DNA from: Bacteriovoracaceae bacterium UBA4097
GTDB lineage: Bacteria; Bdellovibrionota; Bacteriovoracia; Bacteriovoracales; Bacteriovoracaceae
Reading direction: 5' to 3'
DNA length: 64,000 nt
NCBI GenBank assembly: GCA_002381765.1
Contig: DFXX01000030.1
Span: 16,219-80,218, forward strand
A program made the translations under genes and the position numbers. Positions 43,857 to 52,535 of this stretch are shown piece by piece (the stretch's first letter is position 1; each line of letters opens with the position of its first letter). The notes beneath the pieces were generated by a model. It had not been told where the DNA came from. It did no database searches and was given only the letters and a program-made list of their open reading frames with translations.

Positions 43857-45193
43857 AGACAGGCTTCTGAAACACCATCAAAGGTTTGATTAATATCATC
43901 GTTGTTCCAGAGGAAAACCCTGGAATAGCCGTAATTATTAAGGCTCTTAGGAGAGAACTGCATATAATGCTTTTTTTCTCCGTTCTCTACTTCCTTAGCT
44001 TGCATATGCCCCAAACCATTCATGACTTTTTGAAAGGTAATTTTGGGTAGATAAGTAGGAAAACTAAAAACACTTCTCGCTATATTGAGATTTGAAATCC
44101 AACTGGAAACATTTTTAAAGCATTTTGGATAATATTGGATAATTTCAGCATCACCAACTGCAGAGAGCTTAACCCCCACGTTGAAGTATTGATTCTTTTG
44201 AGAAAGGCGTTCTTCTAAACTTGATCTCAAAGTTTCAAGTACTCCTTCCATATTAAGCATATTAGCTCTCAGACTATCAATGTTTTGATAATTTAATTCT
44301 TTGGTGCATTCTCTTTCATTTAATACATCTGTGTTATAAAGCAGAGGGGCGCAGGCGAAATTTGTTGCATGAAACAAAGGTCTTAATGGCTCAGAAAGAA
44401 GTCCCGTTGACTCAATATAGGTCCTAAGCTTTGAATTCATTTGTTGAGAAACCATCCCACGAACTCTTCCTCTCCCATCTACAATAGGAGCTCCATTATG
44501 GCCGGATTTTAGATCACAACCAGCAAACATCATGTTAGGAGAAGAGACATCTGAGGCAAGAGGATTAACATAACTCTTATGAACGGCTTCACAATCAAGC
44601 TTTCTAATAAAAGCTGTATGCTTATCAACTTGCTCGATCGCCCAACTGGTATAGACGGCACTATCTTCAAATCCATCACGACTAAATGGCAGGGCCCTTC
44701 TGAAAAGAATTGGCTCTTGTAATTCCAGAAAACTCACATCATCCCGCCACAGGGAAGGATCGCTTGAATTCAATTGGGAGACTTGCAGCACTTTCTTGCA
44801 ACCAACTCTAAAAGTAGAGCGGTTGAAGCTATTGGGAAGATAGAAGAAAACATCCTGGCTGCAGTCTTGATTGCTTAGTCTCAGGATATTTGTCAGGCAA
44901 CTGGTGCTGGTAGCGATAATATTGGAATCGGCCAGGAAACCAGTACAAATACGAAGTTCCGATCCATGAACGACTGCCACTTTCGCAATATAGTTAGGAC
45001 AGAACTTACCTTGCTCGCAAATAAGTTCTTGCTTTTGAAGCAAGAGCTCCACCTCTGATGTCATTGGAGGAGCTGAGAAATCCAGGCTTGTCCCGGAACT
45101 CTTTTGCCCCTCTTTTTTTCCGCAACTTATCACAGTGATAAGTAAGACACCCAAGAGTGAATAAGAAATAAGCGGGAAAGTTTTTTTCAGCAT
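43853..45193 (-). CDS. Trypsin-like lipoprotein with degenerate catalytic triad
   Basis: A 446-residue protein with a lipobox (VISC, C24). A trypsin-like domain (about 65-275) is visible: the His loop reads ATSTSC instead of TAAHC (His replaced by Ser98), the Asp of DDVSFLEL (D152) is kept, and the Ser loop GHNGAPIVD replaces GDSGGP (Ser to Asn233). It therefore should not be an active protease and may bind or act as a decoy or inhibitor at the cell envelope. A C-terminal extension (about 290-446) has no recognised fold. The start overlaps the stop of the flavin reductase gene, so they are cotranscribed. Confidence 0.75.
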   Translation of the reverse strand: MLKKTFPLISYSLLGVLLITVISCGKKEGQKSSGTSLDFSAPPMTSEVELLLQKQELICEQGKFCPNYIAKVAVVHGSELRICTGFLADSNIIATSTSCLTNILRLSNQDCSQDVFFYLPNSFNRSTFRVGCKKVLQVSQLNSSDPSLWRDDVSFLELQEPILFRRALPFSRDGFEDSAVYTSWAIEQVDKHTAFIRKLDCEAVHKSYVNPLASDVSSPNMMFAGCDLKSGHNGAPIVDGRGRVRGMVSQQMNSKLRTYIESTGLLSEPLRPLFHATNFACAPLLYNTDVLNERECTKELNYQNIDSLRANMLNMEGVLETLRSSLEERLSQKNQYFNVGVKLSAVGDAEIIQYYPKCFKNVSSWISNLNIARSVFSFPTYLPKITFQKVMNGLGHMQAKEVENGEKKHYMQFSPKSLNNYGYSRVFLWNNDDINQTFDGVSEACL

Positions 45194-45675
45194 TAGTAGT
45201 CTGCTCCAGACTTTCTAATGTGAACCATTGGACGTGACTCTTCAGCATTCATGTATGAAGAAAGCACCTTAACAAACAAAACTTCATGGTCCCCTGGAGA
45301 AGATGCCGAGATCATCTGACATTCAATGGCAGACTTGGCCTGCTTTAAGATGACTCCTCCATTTTCTCCCATTTCATGGGCCAACTCATTAAAGGGATTA
45401 TTGGCCGGGTCATAGCCTTTCCAAAAGTGCTTTAAGAATGTTTTATCGTGATCTCCCACCACATTGATGGCAAAAGGCTTACCTGACTTAATCATATCGT
45501 AAGCTGGGCGGCCGGGTTTGATGGCCACGGCTAAAATTAAGGGCTCAAAAGAGACTTGCTGAATCCAGCTGGCCAGATAGCCATCGGTCATTCCAGTAGC
45601 CGAATCATTAACGGCAACAATAAAGAGTCCAGAAGGGATATGTCCAACAGCAATTGCTTTATCGCTCAGCAGCAT
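45193..45675 (-). CDS. Flavin reductase (FMN-binding split-barrel) family protein
   Basis: A 160-residue protein similar to flavin reductases of the DIM6/NTAB group. IPSGLFIVAVNDSATGMTDG near the N-terminus, PLILAVAIKPGRPAYDMIK and GKPFAINVVGDH match the FMN-binding barrel. It could supply reduced flavin or act as an oxidoreductase in the cytoplasm. The downstream pseudoprotease gene overlaps its stop by one base. The pairing is not obviously functional. Confidence 0.8.
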   Translation of the reverse strand: MLLSDKAIAVGHIPSGLFIVAVNDSATGMTDGYLASWIQQVSFEPLILAVAIKPGRPAYDMIKSGKPFAINVVGDHDKTFLKHFWKGYDPANNPFNELAHEMGENGGVILKQAKSAIECQMISASSPGDHEVLFVKVLSSYMNAEESRPMVHIRKSGADY

Positions 45676-45814
45676 AAATCCTCGTTTTTAAAAGGCCCTA
45701 GAGTTAAACCTTAGCTATCTCCAACAACCTTTGTCAATTTTAAGCATAATCTTGGCCTAATAATGACAGTCTCATTTGAATTTATAGTAAAATCTTGCCG
45801 ATAAGAATGGTCAC

Positions 45815-45843
45815 TTGAGCGTACCCACCGAAGCCCGTAGAAT
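45815..45843 (+). promoter_or_regulatory. Predicted promoter for the DksA-like gene
   Basis: TTGAGC (45815-45820) and TAGAAT (45838-45843) with a 17-nt spacer. The GTG start is about 58 nt downstream behind GAGGAGG. Confidence 0.45.
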
Positions 45844-45900
45844 AGAGAGGTGGGTTTTAATAGGGTTTGCCATACCTTAGACCCTTACGAGGAGGATCCT

Positions 45901-46272
45901 GTGGATAAAAAGAAATTAGAGCACTTCAAAGAACTGCTCCTCAAGCAAAGACAGCAAATTATCAATGTTGGATTACTCAATAAATCTGACGACTTACATG
46001 TCGCCAGCGAGGATCTTCCCGATGAAACTGACTTGGCGAGCTCCCTGATCCAGCAGCAATTAAACTGCACTATCCGTGACCGTGAGTATGCCAAGCTTAG
46101 GAAGATTGACCTGGCCTTGGAAAGAATCGAGGACGGAACCTACGGGCACTGTGAGGAATGTGAGGAAGAGATCAGCATGAAGCGTTTGGAAAACCAGCCG
46201 TGGGCCGATCTTTGCATCCAACATGCGGAAGAAAGAGAAAGAGAGCAATCTCAGATCTACCGACAAGCTTAA
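45901..46272 (+). CDS. TraR/DksA-family zinc-finger protein
   Basis: A 123-residue protein. The GTG at 45901 is selected because GAGGAGG lies 6 nt upstream; the longer open frame adds unconvincing residues. A coiled-coil of two helices (about 5-75) carries SEDLPDETDLASSL, comparable to the DxxDxA tip of DksA that enters the RNA polymerase secondary channel. The zinc finger reads C-x2-C-x17-C-x2-H, that is His in place of the fourth Cys. It should modulate transcription, perhaps with ppGpp. A strong intrinsic terminator follows. Confidence 0.85.
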   Translation: MDKKKLEHFKELLLKQRQQIINVGLLNKSDDLHVASEDLPDETDLASSLIQQQLNCTIRDREYAKLRKIDLALERIEDGTYGHCEECEEEISMKRLENQPWADLCIQHAEEREREQSQIYRQA

Positions 46273-46285
46273 ACAATCTTTGTTC

Positions 46286-46313
46286 AAAGGCCCCATTTGG
46301 GGCCTTTTTTTTT
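46286..46313 (+). terminator. Strong intrinsic terminator of the DksA-like gene
   Basis: AAAGGCCCC (46286-46294) and GGGGCCTTT (46299-46307) form a 9-bp stem with an ATTT loop, followed by a T run to 46313. It begins 14 nt after the stop. This is the clearest intrinsic terminator in the window. Confidence 0.92.
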
Positions 46314-46398
46314 GTCTGCTTTCTGTATCGTCAAAATAGTAGACACCCCTAGCCTTCCTCGACACCCTGAATCCTTTAAGTTCTTGAATCCCCATGCC

Positions 46399-46427
46399 TT
46401 ACTCTGGCAAGCAGCTTGCTGTATAGA
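46399..46427 (+). promoter_or_regulatory. Predicted subtilase promoter with palindrome in the spacer
   Basis: TTACTC (46399-46404) and TATAGA (46422-46427), spacer 17 nt. The spacer contains GCAAGCAGCTTGC (46407-46419), a perfect 13-nt palindrome between the two elements, the place for a repressor or MerR-type operator. The region 46314-46479 has no gene. Confidence 0.45.
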
Positions 46428-46485
46428 TTACAAGGAATCCAAGAGTTTCATCTGTTCGAATTAAACTTGTGGTAAGGATATGGGA

Positions 46486-47529
46486 ATGAAAAAGGCTCTT
46501 CAAACTGTACTCTCTCTAGCTCTAAGCTTACACCTTTCTGTAAGTTTTGCGGCTTCGACTATGGTTTATGGACCAGAGCTTCTCGTTTCCCGTTTCGCTA
46601 GCTGGGGAATCGATCCTGATAAAAATCTTGCCAGCATTAATCTTCAGGATTCTTGGAAGAAATTTAAAAAGAACAAAGAAGTTATCGTTGCCGTTATCGA
46701 TACTGGCATTCAGGGCGACCATGCTTTTCTAGCTGAGAACATCTATGTAGTCGGCGGAAAGAAGTCTAACTCTAACTACGGAGTGGATTTTTCTAACGGT
46801 AAGCAGACAAATTCTCCTATCGATCAGCACGGCCATGGAACTCATGTTGCAGGTATCGTTAAGTCGGTTTTCCCTGAAGTAAAGATTCTTGCTCTTAAGT
46901 ATTACAATCCAAAAGCTTCTGGCCAGGCCAACCTAGATGCTACCATCAAGGCCCTTCAGTATGCTGTTGATAACAATGTTGATGTTATCAACTATTCTGG
47001 TGGTGGTCCTGAAGCCTCTGTTGAAGAGCTTCGTGTTCTTAAAGAAGCAGAGAAGAAAGGTATACTGGTTATTGCTGCTGCCGGTAATGAGCGCTCTAAC
47101 ATCGATGATAAGCGCCATGCTTACTACCCGGCTTCTTACGGTCTCTCTAATATCATTACCGTTGGTGCTCATGATGATAACTTAGCTATCATTCCTTCAT
47201 CTAACTACGGTAAGAATTCTGTTGATATCGCGGCACCTGGTCATCGCATCCGTTCGGCCATTCCTGGTAATGCAACTGCTTATATGACTGGTACAAGTCA
47301 AGCAACTGCCTTTGTTTCTGGTGTGGCCGCTATGATTAAATCAAAGTATCCAAACATGAAGTATGATCAAGTGAAGAACATCATTCTAAGTTCTTCATTA
47401 AAAGTGAAGACATTTGAAGGTAAGATTTTAGGTGCTGGTAAGCTTGATGCTGGTCGCGCCATTGATCTTGCTGATAGTGTTAATCAGAAACTTAACACTG
47501 TACCTGCTCGTTCTGTAGCAAACCGCTAA
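46486..47529 (+). CDS. Secreted subtilisin-like serine protease (S8), no visible propeptide
   Basis: A 347-residue protease (ATG at 46486 preferred, 8 nt after AAGGA; ATG at 46480 also possible). A signal peptide ends near SFAA (about residue 23). The catalytic triad is intact: D72 in VIDTGIQ, H117 in HGHGTHVAG and S271 in GTSQATAFVSG; oxyanion N201 in AAAGNERS. Only about 40 residues separate the signal peptide from the catalytic domain, and no inhibitor I9 propeptide is seen. It may be exported and active without the usual foldase. The codon use looks distinctly T-ending and high-expression-like. lnt lies 21 nt downstream. Confidence 0.92.
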   Translation: MKKALQTVLSLALSLHLSVSFAASTMVYGPELLVSRFASWGIDPDKNLASINLQDSWKKFKKNKEVIVAVIDTGIQGDHAFLAENIYVVGGKKSNSNYGVDFSNGKQTNSPIDQHGHGTHVAGIVKSVFPEVKILALKYYNPKASGQANLDATIKALQYAVDNNVDVINYSGGGPEASVEELRVLKEAEKKGILVIAAAGNERSNIDDKRHAYYPASYGLSNIITVGAHDDNLAIIPSSNYGKNSVDIAAPGHRIRSAIPGNATAYMTGTSQATAFVSGVAAMIKSKYPNMKYDQVKNIILSSSLKVKTFEGKILGAGKLDAGRAIDLADSVNQKLNTVPARSVANR

Positions 47530-47550
47530 TATTTCACATACAATGATGAG

Positions 47551-49092
47551 ATGAAATCGACTCTCCTCTCCGCCCTTTTATGCTTTGCGGCCGGTGGCCT
47601 CTATGCCCTTTGTTATCCTTCTTTTCTTGGGAATGGATGGTTTCCTCTCTTGTTTATCTCTCTACCTCTTTTCCTATGGAACTTAGAAAATAGTGAAAAT
47701 CTCAAACAATCTCTGCTCTTTATTTTATGCTATAATCTGGGTCTGAATGTAGTCGGCTACTATTGGATCCCCCATACCATTCGCGAATTTGGTGGTTTGC
47801 CTTACGCAGCCTCTATCATTACAGGGGTCTTCTTCTCCTTTATTCTCCAGCCTCATTGGTGGCTCTATGCTCTCTGGAGAAAATTTAAGCCTGCTTGGCA
47901 ATGGGAGAGAGAATGCGGGGTTCTCATTACCGCTTTTATCATTACTTTTTTAGAAAGATACATTCCTCAGCAGTTTCCTTCTTATGCTGGAAGCCCCTGG
48001 CTGCATTTAAAACCTTTTCTTGGTCTTACTCCCTATCTCGGGGTTGTCGTCTTTAGCTTTATGACCTATTGGGTATGTCTTGAGGCCATTACTCAATTAA
48101 CAGCCAGGAAATTCCGCTCTCAAGTCTGGATTGTCTTTACTGCATTTATTCTCATCAATACTCTCTTTCCATTGGAAAACCCCGAGAAGATAAAGGATTT
48201 GCCGATCCGTATGGTTCAGGCCAATGTCGGTAACTTTATGAAGGTTTCCAGTGAGAAGGGTGAAAAAGACTCTTATGAAGCCATCATAAAAAAATACTAT
48301 CGACTCTCAACTGAGGGCGAGGAGAAGCCGGATCTCATTATTTGGCCGGAGACTGCTTATCCCAATACATTTTTTGGAAATTACACCAGACTTGACCAAG
48401 TTTTTAGAAACATCATGTTGGAAAAAGATTCCGAGATGCTGATCGGAGGGTATGACCAGAACCGATCGACTTCACCCTTTGATCTTTATGAAACGGTTTA
48501 CAACTCTTCACTTCTGTTGAGCGAAGGCAGAGTTAAAACTAGCTATCACAAAAATATACTCATCCCATTTGGTGAGACCCTCCCTTTTGGCCCACTCAAT
48601 CATCAAATAGTGGCCTTCCTCCCGGGAGTTTCTCTCTTTGCGTTAGGAGATGGGACTCCACTTATGGAGACCAGAGAAAAATTCAGATTCGTTACCCCCA
48701 TCTGTTACGAAATTTTAGATTCTAATTTTTTAAGAGGTCTTCTCAATCAGTGGAGAGATAATCATTTTATCGTGAATCACACCAATGATTCCTGGTACGG
48801 AAAGACAGCTGAGCCCTATCAGCATCTTTTTTTAAGTAAGTGGCGAGCTCTTGAATTTAGACTTCCTATCATCCGCAGTACCAATACCGGAATTTCTTCC
48901 GTTATCTATCCTGATGGTTCTGAATCAAAACGTTTAGAAATTTGGGAAGAAGGTTATCTTGATATTAATATCCCGATATCAGATCCTCAGAATACCCTTT
49001 ACCAGCTTTATGGAGTCTATCCCATGTTGGGAAGCTTCCTTTTACTTCTATTGATTACTTGGTTGCGAGAGAGGAATGAAAACCAGCTTTAA
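47551..49092 (+). CDS. lnt: Apolipoprotein N-acyltransferase
   Basis: A 513-residue inner-membrane enzyme that adds the third acyl chain to lipoproteins. Six or so N-terminal membrane segments (about 5-195) precede a nitrilase-like domain with the Glu-Lys-Cys triad in IIWPETAYPN, YHKNILIPFGE and TPICYEIL, and a C-terminal helix (LGSFLLLLLITWL). This explains how the many lipobox proteins in the window are matured. The 3' end overlaps the convergent kdsD gene by 38 nt. Confidence 0.95.
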   Translation: MKSTLLSALLCFAAGGLYALCYPSFLGNGWFPLLFISLPLFLWNLENSENLKQSLLFILCYNLGLNVVGYYWIPHTIREFGGLPYAASIITGVFFSFILQPHWWLYALWRKFKPAWQWERECGVLITAFIITFLERYIPQQFPSYAGSPWLHLKPFLGLTPYLGVVVFSFMTYWVCLEAITQLTARKFRSQVWIVFTAFILINTLFPLENPEKIKDLPIRMVQANVGNFMKVSSEKGEKDSYEAIIKKYYRLSTEGEEKPDLIIWPETAYPNTFFGNYTRLDQVFRNIMLEKDSEMLIGGYDQNRSTSPFDLYETVYNSSLLLSEGRVKTSYHKNILIPFGETLPFGPLNHQIVAFLPGVSLFALGDGTPLMETREKFRFVTPICYEILDSNFLRGLLNQWRDNHFIVNHTNDSWYGKTAEPYQHLFLSKWRALEFRLPIIRSTNTGISSVIYPDGSESKRLEIWEEGYLDINIPISDPQNTLYQLYGVYPMLGSFLLLLLITWLRERNENQL

Positions 49093-50047
49093 AGAGATCA
49101 TGTAAGCGAAGAACCCCTTTAAAATGACCGTCTTCAACCACAGGAACAACTGAAATTTGCTTCTTAGGGTTTTCCATCAATTTAAGGGCTTCAAAAGCAA
49201 GGGTTTGAGGGGTTAAGCAGACAGGCCTAGGAGTCATGAGAGATTTCACGGGAGTCTTGATTGCATCCGGACTATTAGCAAAGGCCCTGCGAATATCACC
49301 CTCTACTAAGATTCCTTTTAAGACATTATTTTCTATCACAGCACACATTCCAACTGGTTTTTGAGTCATGGCCAAAATAGCATCCTGAAGGGTCGCACTT
49401 TCATCTACAGATGGGCAATCAGGCATTGAAATCATCAGACGATCTACGGTTAAAGAGAGAGATTTTCCTAAAAGTCCTGCTGGATGGTTCACGGCGAACT
49501 TTTCTTTAGAAACTCCCATCACATTTTCGTAGAGAACGGCCATTGCATCTCCTAAGGCAAGAGCAACGGTGGTGCTAGTAGTAGGGGCAAGATCATTGAT
49601 ACAAGCTTCTTTTTCTACAGAAGCATCTATGATGATTCCGGACTTTTGAGCAATCGGTGAATTAACGTTCCCAACTAGGGCAATGATTCTTTCCTTAGGG
49701 ACGAGAACATAAGGAAGCATATTCAAAAGTTCCTCTGTGGTACCAGATTTACTTAAAAGCACAATGGCATCGGATTTAGTTACTCTCCCTAAATCTCCAT
49801 GCATGGCCTCGGTTGGATGAAGAAAGAAAGAAGGCAGTCCAAGTGAAGAAAAAGTTGCGGCTATCTTTTGAGCGATAAGTCCTGACTTTCCCACGCCTGA
49901 GATAATTAGGCTTCCTCCAGTATGCGCCAGGAGTTCAAAAAGTGTCACAAGCTTCAGTGCTTCAACTTCAGTAAATCTAGAAGCGGCCAATTCAAGGGCG
50001 CGGGCCTCAGTGAGTAGTACTTGGGTAAAGGTGTTCTTGTGATCCAT
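49055..50047 (-). CDS. kdsD: D-arabinose-5-phosphate isomerase (KpsF/GutQ type)
   Basis: A 330-residue enzyme that makes arabinose 5-phosphate from ribulose 5-phosphate, the first step to KDO of lipopolysaccharide. The N-terminal SIS domain has SGVGKSGLIAQKIAATFSS and PTEAMHGDLGRV; the C-terminal half has two CBS domains (about 205-325). The length is typical. It implies an LPS with KDO, in line with a Gram-negative envelope. The last 12 codons overlap the 3' end of lnt on the other strand. Confidence 0.92.
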   Translation of the reverse strand: MDHKNTFTQVLLTEARALELAASRFTEVEALKLVTLFELLAHTGGSLIISGVGKSGLIAQKIAATFSSLGLPSFFLHPTEAMHGDLGRVTKSDAIVLLSKSGTTEELLNMLPYVLVPKERIIALVGNVNSPIAQKSGIIIDASVEKEACINDLAPTTSTTVALALGDAMAVLYENVMGVSKEKFAVNHPAGLLGKSLSLTVDRLMISMPDCPSVDESATLQDAILAMTQKPVGMCAVIENNVLKGILVEGDIRRAFANSPDAIKTPVKSLMTPRPVCLTPQTLAFEALKLMENPKKQISVVPVVEDGHFKGVLRLHDLFKAGFHSSLATK

Positions 50048-50095
50048 AAGTGTCCAGCCTTTCTTTTTATTTGATTCATTGATAACATAAAATTC

Positions 50096-50617
50096 ATGAA
50101 ATTTTATCCAATATTCGTCATGCTACTCTTTTTAAGTTCATGTGCTAGTTACGAGAAATTTCGTCAAATTACAGAAGAATTTGAAATTCCCTCCAAAGTC
50201 TATAAAGCTGATTTCAATCAAACCTGGCAAGCAGTCATTCAGGTTATGAGAAAGTATGATATCGCGCAACAAAACCAGGAAGCTGGATTTATTAAAACGC
50301 GCTGGATGGATAATACTCTTGAGACAAATTTTGCAGATTCCTTTGGTTCATCAGATGCAGTGAAGGCAGCAAAATATAAGCTCATTGTGAATGTAGTTAA
50401 AGGCTTCCGCGCCTCGAGAGAAGTGACCAAGGTCACCATCTATAAAAGGCAACTTGTGGAACAGGATTTCCTGCAAGGTTGGAAGGAAGTCACCACCGAT
50501 GGAACCTCAGAAAAGACCCTTCTCTATCGAATTGAAAGACTGGTCGCCATCGACAATAAGTTAAAAGAAATAGATCGCGCCCGCGAGCAGGAACAGCTTC
50601 AGAATACTGGTTTTTAA
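50096..50617 (+). CDS. BamC-like hypothetical lipoprotein
   Basis: A 173-residue lipoprotein (lipobox LFLSSC, Cys about residue 16). The mature part, with AWQAVIQVMRKYDI-like helix (QTWQAVIQVMRKYD), GFIKTRWMDNTLE and KYKLIVNVVKGFRA, resembles one helix-grip domain of BamC-type proteins or the NlpB/DUF-type outer-membrane assembly lipoproteins. The C-terminal tail is charged and helical. An assignment to the BAM complex is uncertain. Its stop overlaps the convergent HEAT-repeat gene by 4 nt. Confidence 0.6.
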   Translation: MKFYPIFVMLLFLSSCASYEKFRQITEEFEIPSKVYKADFNQTWQAVIQVMRKYDIAQQNQEAGFIKTRWMDNTLETNFADSFGSSDAVKAAKYKLIVNVVKGFRASREVTKVTIYKRQLVEQDFLQGWKEVTTDGTSEKTLLYRIERLVAIDNKLKEIDRAREQEQLQNTGF

Positions 50618-51423
50618 AGACTCTTTGTTTGCTCAATGAGAGCTGTCTGCGACCAGAACTTTCTTCTTCCATCGGTTGAATCAGGAGATGTTTTTCCCGT
50701 GATCTTTTCCAATGAATAATCAAGATCTTCAATTAGGTCCTGGTATTTTGGTTTTTGAATAAGTTGAGCCATCGGTTTTGCGGCTTTTTCAAACTTTAGA
50801 TCACCAAGAGTTCGTATGATATTTCTAACAATAGAAGTTCGTTTACGTTTTCCCACATCCCCACTGTAATTGGAGTCATCATACATCATGCGCCAAACAT
50901 TAGGACTCAAAGCATCGATCTTCATTTGAGAGATGTTATCTAGGGCCTGAACTCTGACAATAAGTGAAGGATCAGTCAGTGCCTTGGCATAAACGGCATG
51001 ATATTCATTCTGCTTTAAACCCAGAAGTGCCTTTAAAGAAGCAACTCTCATCATCCAGTGAGGATGATCAGAGAATTTAGCAATAAAGGGAGCGGATTTC
51101 TTTCCCATCACTTGGGCCAGAAGCATAGTTGCTTGCCAGCGATTCTGTTCAGGATATTTCCCCTCTTTCATGACTTTGATTAAGGTAGGAACTGCTTTTT
51201 CACGTTGCTTAAGAGTCGTTCTTTTAAGCATTTCTGCTAGACCTGGAGTCTTGGGATTCATTCCGAACATCTTTTCCAGACGCTCTAAGGAAATGGGATC
51301 TTCTTTATTGAGGAGTCTTTTCCCTTGAGGATTTTTCAATAGCTCAATAGATCTCTTCTCACTGACTGCACCTATAGCAAAGGTTGTTAATCCCAATAGG
51401 CAGAGACCAAAGGCTAATTTCAT
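50614..51423 (-). CDS. Secreted HEAT-repeat protein
   Basis: A 269-residue protein with a signal peptide (cleavage after AIG, about residue 18). The remainder is helical with HEAT-like repeats (HWMMRVASLKALLGL, PSLIVRVQALDNIS, IVRNIIRTLGDLKFEKA). Such repeats bind other proteins. No enzyme site is visible. It is encoded 2 nt after the coiled-coil gene at 51426 and is likely a partner acting outside the inner membrane. The function is unknown. Confidence 0.7.
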   Translation of the reverse strand: MKLAFGLCLLGLTTFAIGAVSEKRSIELLKNPQGKRLLNKEDPISLERLEKMFGMNPKTPGLAEMLKRTTLKQREKAVPTLIKVMKEGKYPEQNRWQATMLLAQVMGKKSAPFIAKFSDHPHWMMRVASLKALLGLKQNEYHAVYAKALTDPSLIVRVQALDNISQMKIDALSPNVWRMMYDDSNYSGDVGKRKRTSIVRNIIRTLGDLKFEKAAKPMAQLIQKPKYQDLIEDLDYSLEKITGKTSPDSTDGRRKFWSQTALIEQTKSL

Positions 51424-51425
51424 TT

Positions 51426-52439
51426 TTACCCCAACATTTTTTCGAACTCTGAAAGAAGATCTTCAGGAGTTCTTTCTGAGTTTGCTTTATCTTCTTCGCT
51501 TTCTTCACTTGATCCATTCATCGCTGCCATCATTTCTTGTTCAGAAGTATCCTCTTCTGATTCAGACGGAGCAGGCTCATCTAATTCTTGAGAAGCATTT
51601 AAAAACTCCTCAATCACTTGAGCTTCATCGCTATTTTCTGAAGAACTATCCTGTGAAGAGCTACCCATATCCTGAAGGAGATCAGAGAGATCTGCGGCTG
51701 GAGCCGACTTCGTTGCTACTGCTGGGGCCTGAGCTTTAGCGGCTTCAGGGACTAATGGGCCATCTTTAAGCCCAAGGGATTTCTTAAGTTGTTCGTTTTC
51801 TTGCTGAAGTCGTTTAAGATTGGCCAGATCATCAGAGATGATTTCAAATTCTTTGAGCCTGTCTCTTATTTCGTCTCTTTCTTTAGACACCATCACTAAT
51901 TCAGATTTTAAGGATTCATCAGCAGCACCACCGCTACCAGCACTTGCTCTGGCTTCCGCCAATAAGGCTTCCAGTTCTTTTATTCTGGATTCAGCATTTG
52001 ATAAGTTCCTCATTGCCTCGGTCAATTTCCCTTCAACTTCTCTTTGTGCGTTCTGCGATGAAGACAGTTGGGCCTCGAGAGCAGCAATCTGAGCTTTCTT
52101 TTGATTGAGCTCTTCCATCAAAGCCGTTGAGGGAGCACCGTTAACCGCAAGAGAATCCCCCCCAGTCAGATTATGCAATGGCATGACCGACGGAACTCCA
52201 TTTACTTCTAGGCCACCTCCTCTAAAGAGAGACGACTTCAAAGCCGTAGAGTTTTGAATGATTGAATCAAGATAGCTTTTCACAACATTGGCCGGAATAG
52301 CGTGCTTTAAGTTGTGATATTTTCTTCTATTGGAAAACCAAAGCCACAGAAAGAGTGTCGATAGAATGACCAAAAATCCAAACTGGATGACCAGAAGTTC
52401 TGGGCCAAACTTATCTAAATAATTTATAAGAGAATCCAA
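51426..52439 (-). CDS. Membrane-anchored coiled-coil acidic protein
   Basis: A 337-residue protein. The TTG at 52439 (MDSLINYLDKFG) is preferred because GGAGGGG lies 5 nt before it; an ATG 7 codons earlier (52460) is also open. One membrane helix (about 15-35, VIQFGFLVILSTLFLWLWF) is followed by a long coiled coil (about 105-220) and an acidic, Ser-rich, probably disordered C-terminal region ending EDLLSEFEKMLG. The soluble part would be cytoplasmic. It could be a scaffold. No family was recognised. It is followed by the HEAT-repeat gene. Confidence 0.65.
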   Translation of the reverse strand: MDSLINYLDKFGPELLVIQFGFLVILSTLFLWLWFSNRRKYHNLKHAIPANVVKSYLDSIIQNSTALKSSLFRGGGLEVNGVPSVMPLHNLTGGDSLAVNGAPSTALMEELNQKKAQIAALEAQLSSSQNAQREVEGKLTEAMRNLSNAESRIKELEALLAEARASAGSGGAADESLKSELVMVSKERDEIRDRLKEFEIISDDLANLKRLQQENEQLKKSLGLKDGPLVPEAAKAQAPAVATKSAPAADLSDLLQDMGSSSQDSSSENSDEAQVIEEFLNASQELDEPAPSESEEDTSEQEMMAAMNGSSEESEEDKANSERTPEDLLSEFEKMLG

Positions 52440-52493
52440 GACAACCCCTCCATGGATCATGATCTTGTCAGGCAGGCATACTGCTATTCATCT

Positions 52494-52522
52494 ATTATCT
52501 AAGCCATAGGAATTCTTGTCAA
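52494..52522 (-). promoter_or_regulatory. Predicted promoter for the coiled-coil/HEAT gene pair
   Basis: On the minus strand TTGACA (52522-52517), 17 nt and GATAAT (52499-52494), among the best-matching promoters in the window. The start codon lies about 55 nt downstream. Confidence 0.6.
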
Positions 52523-52535
52523 AGTAAAGAAAAAA

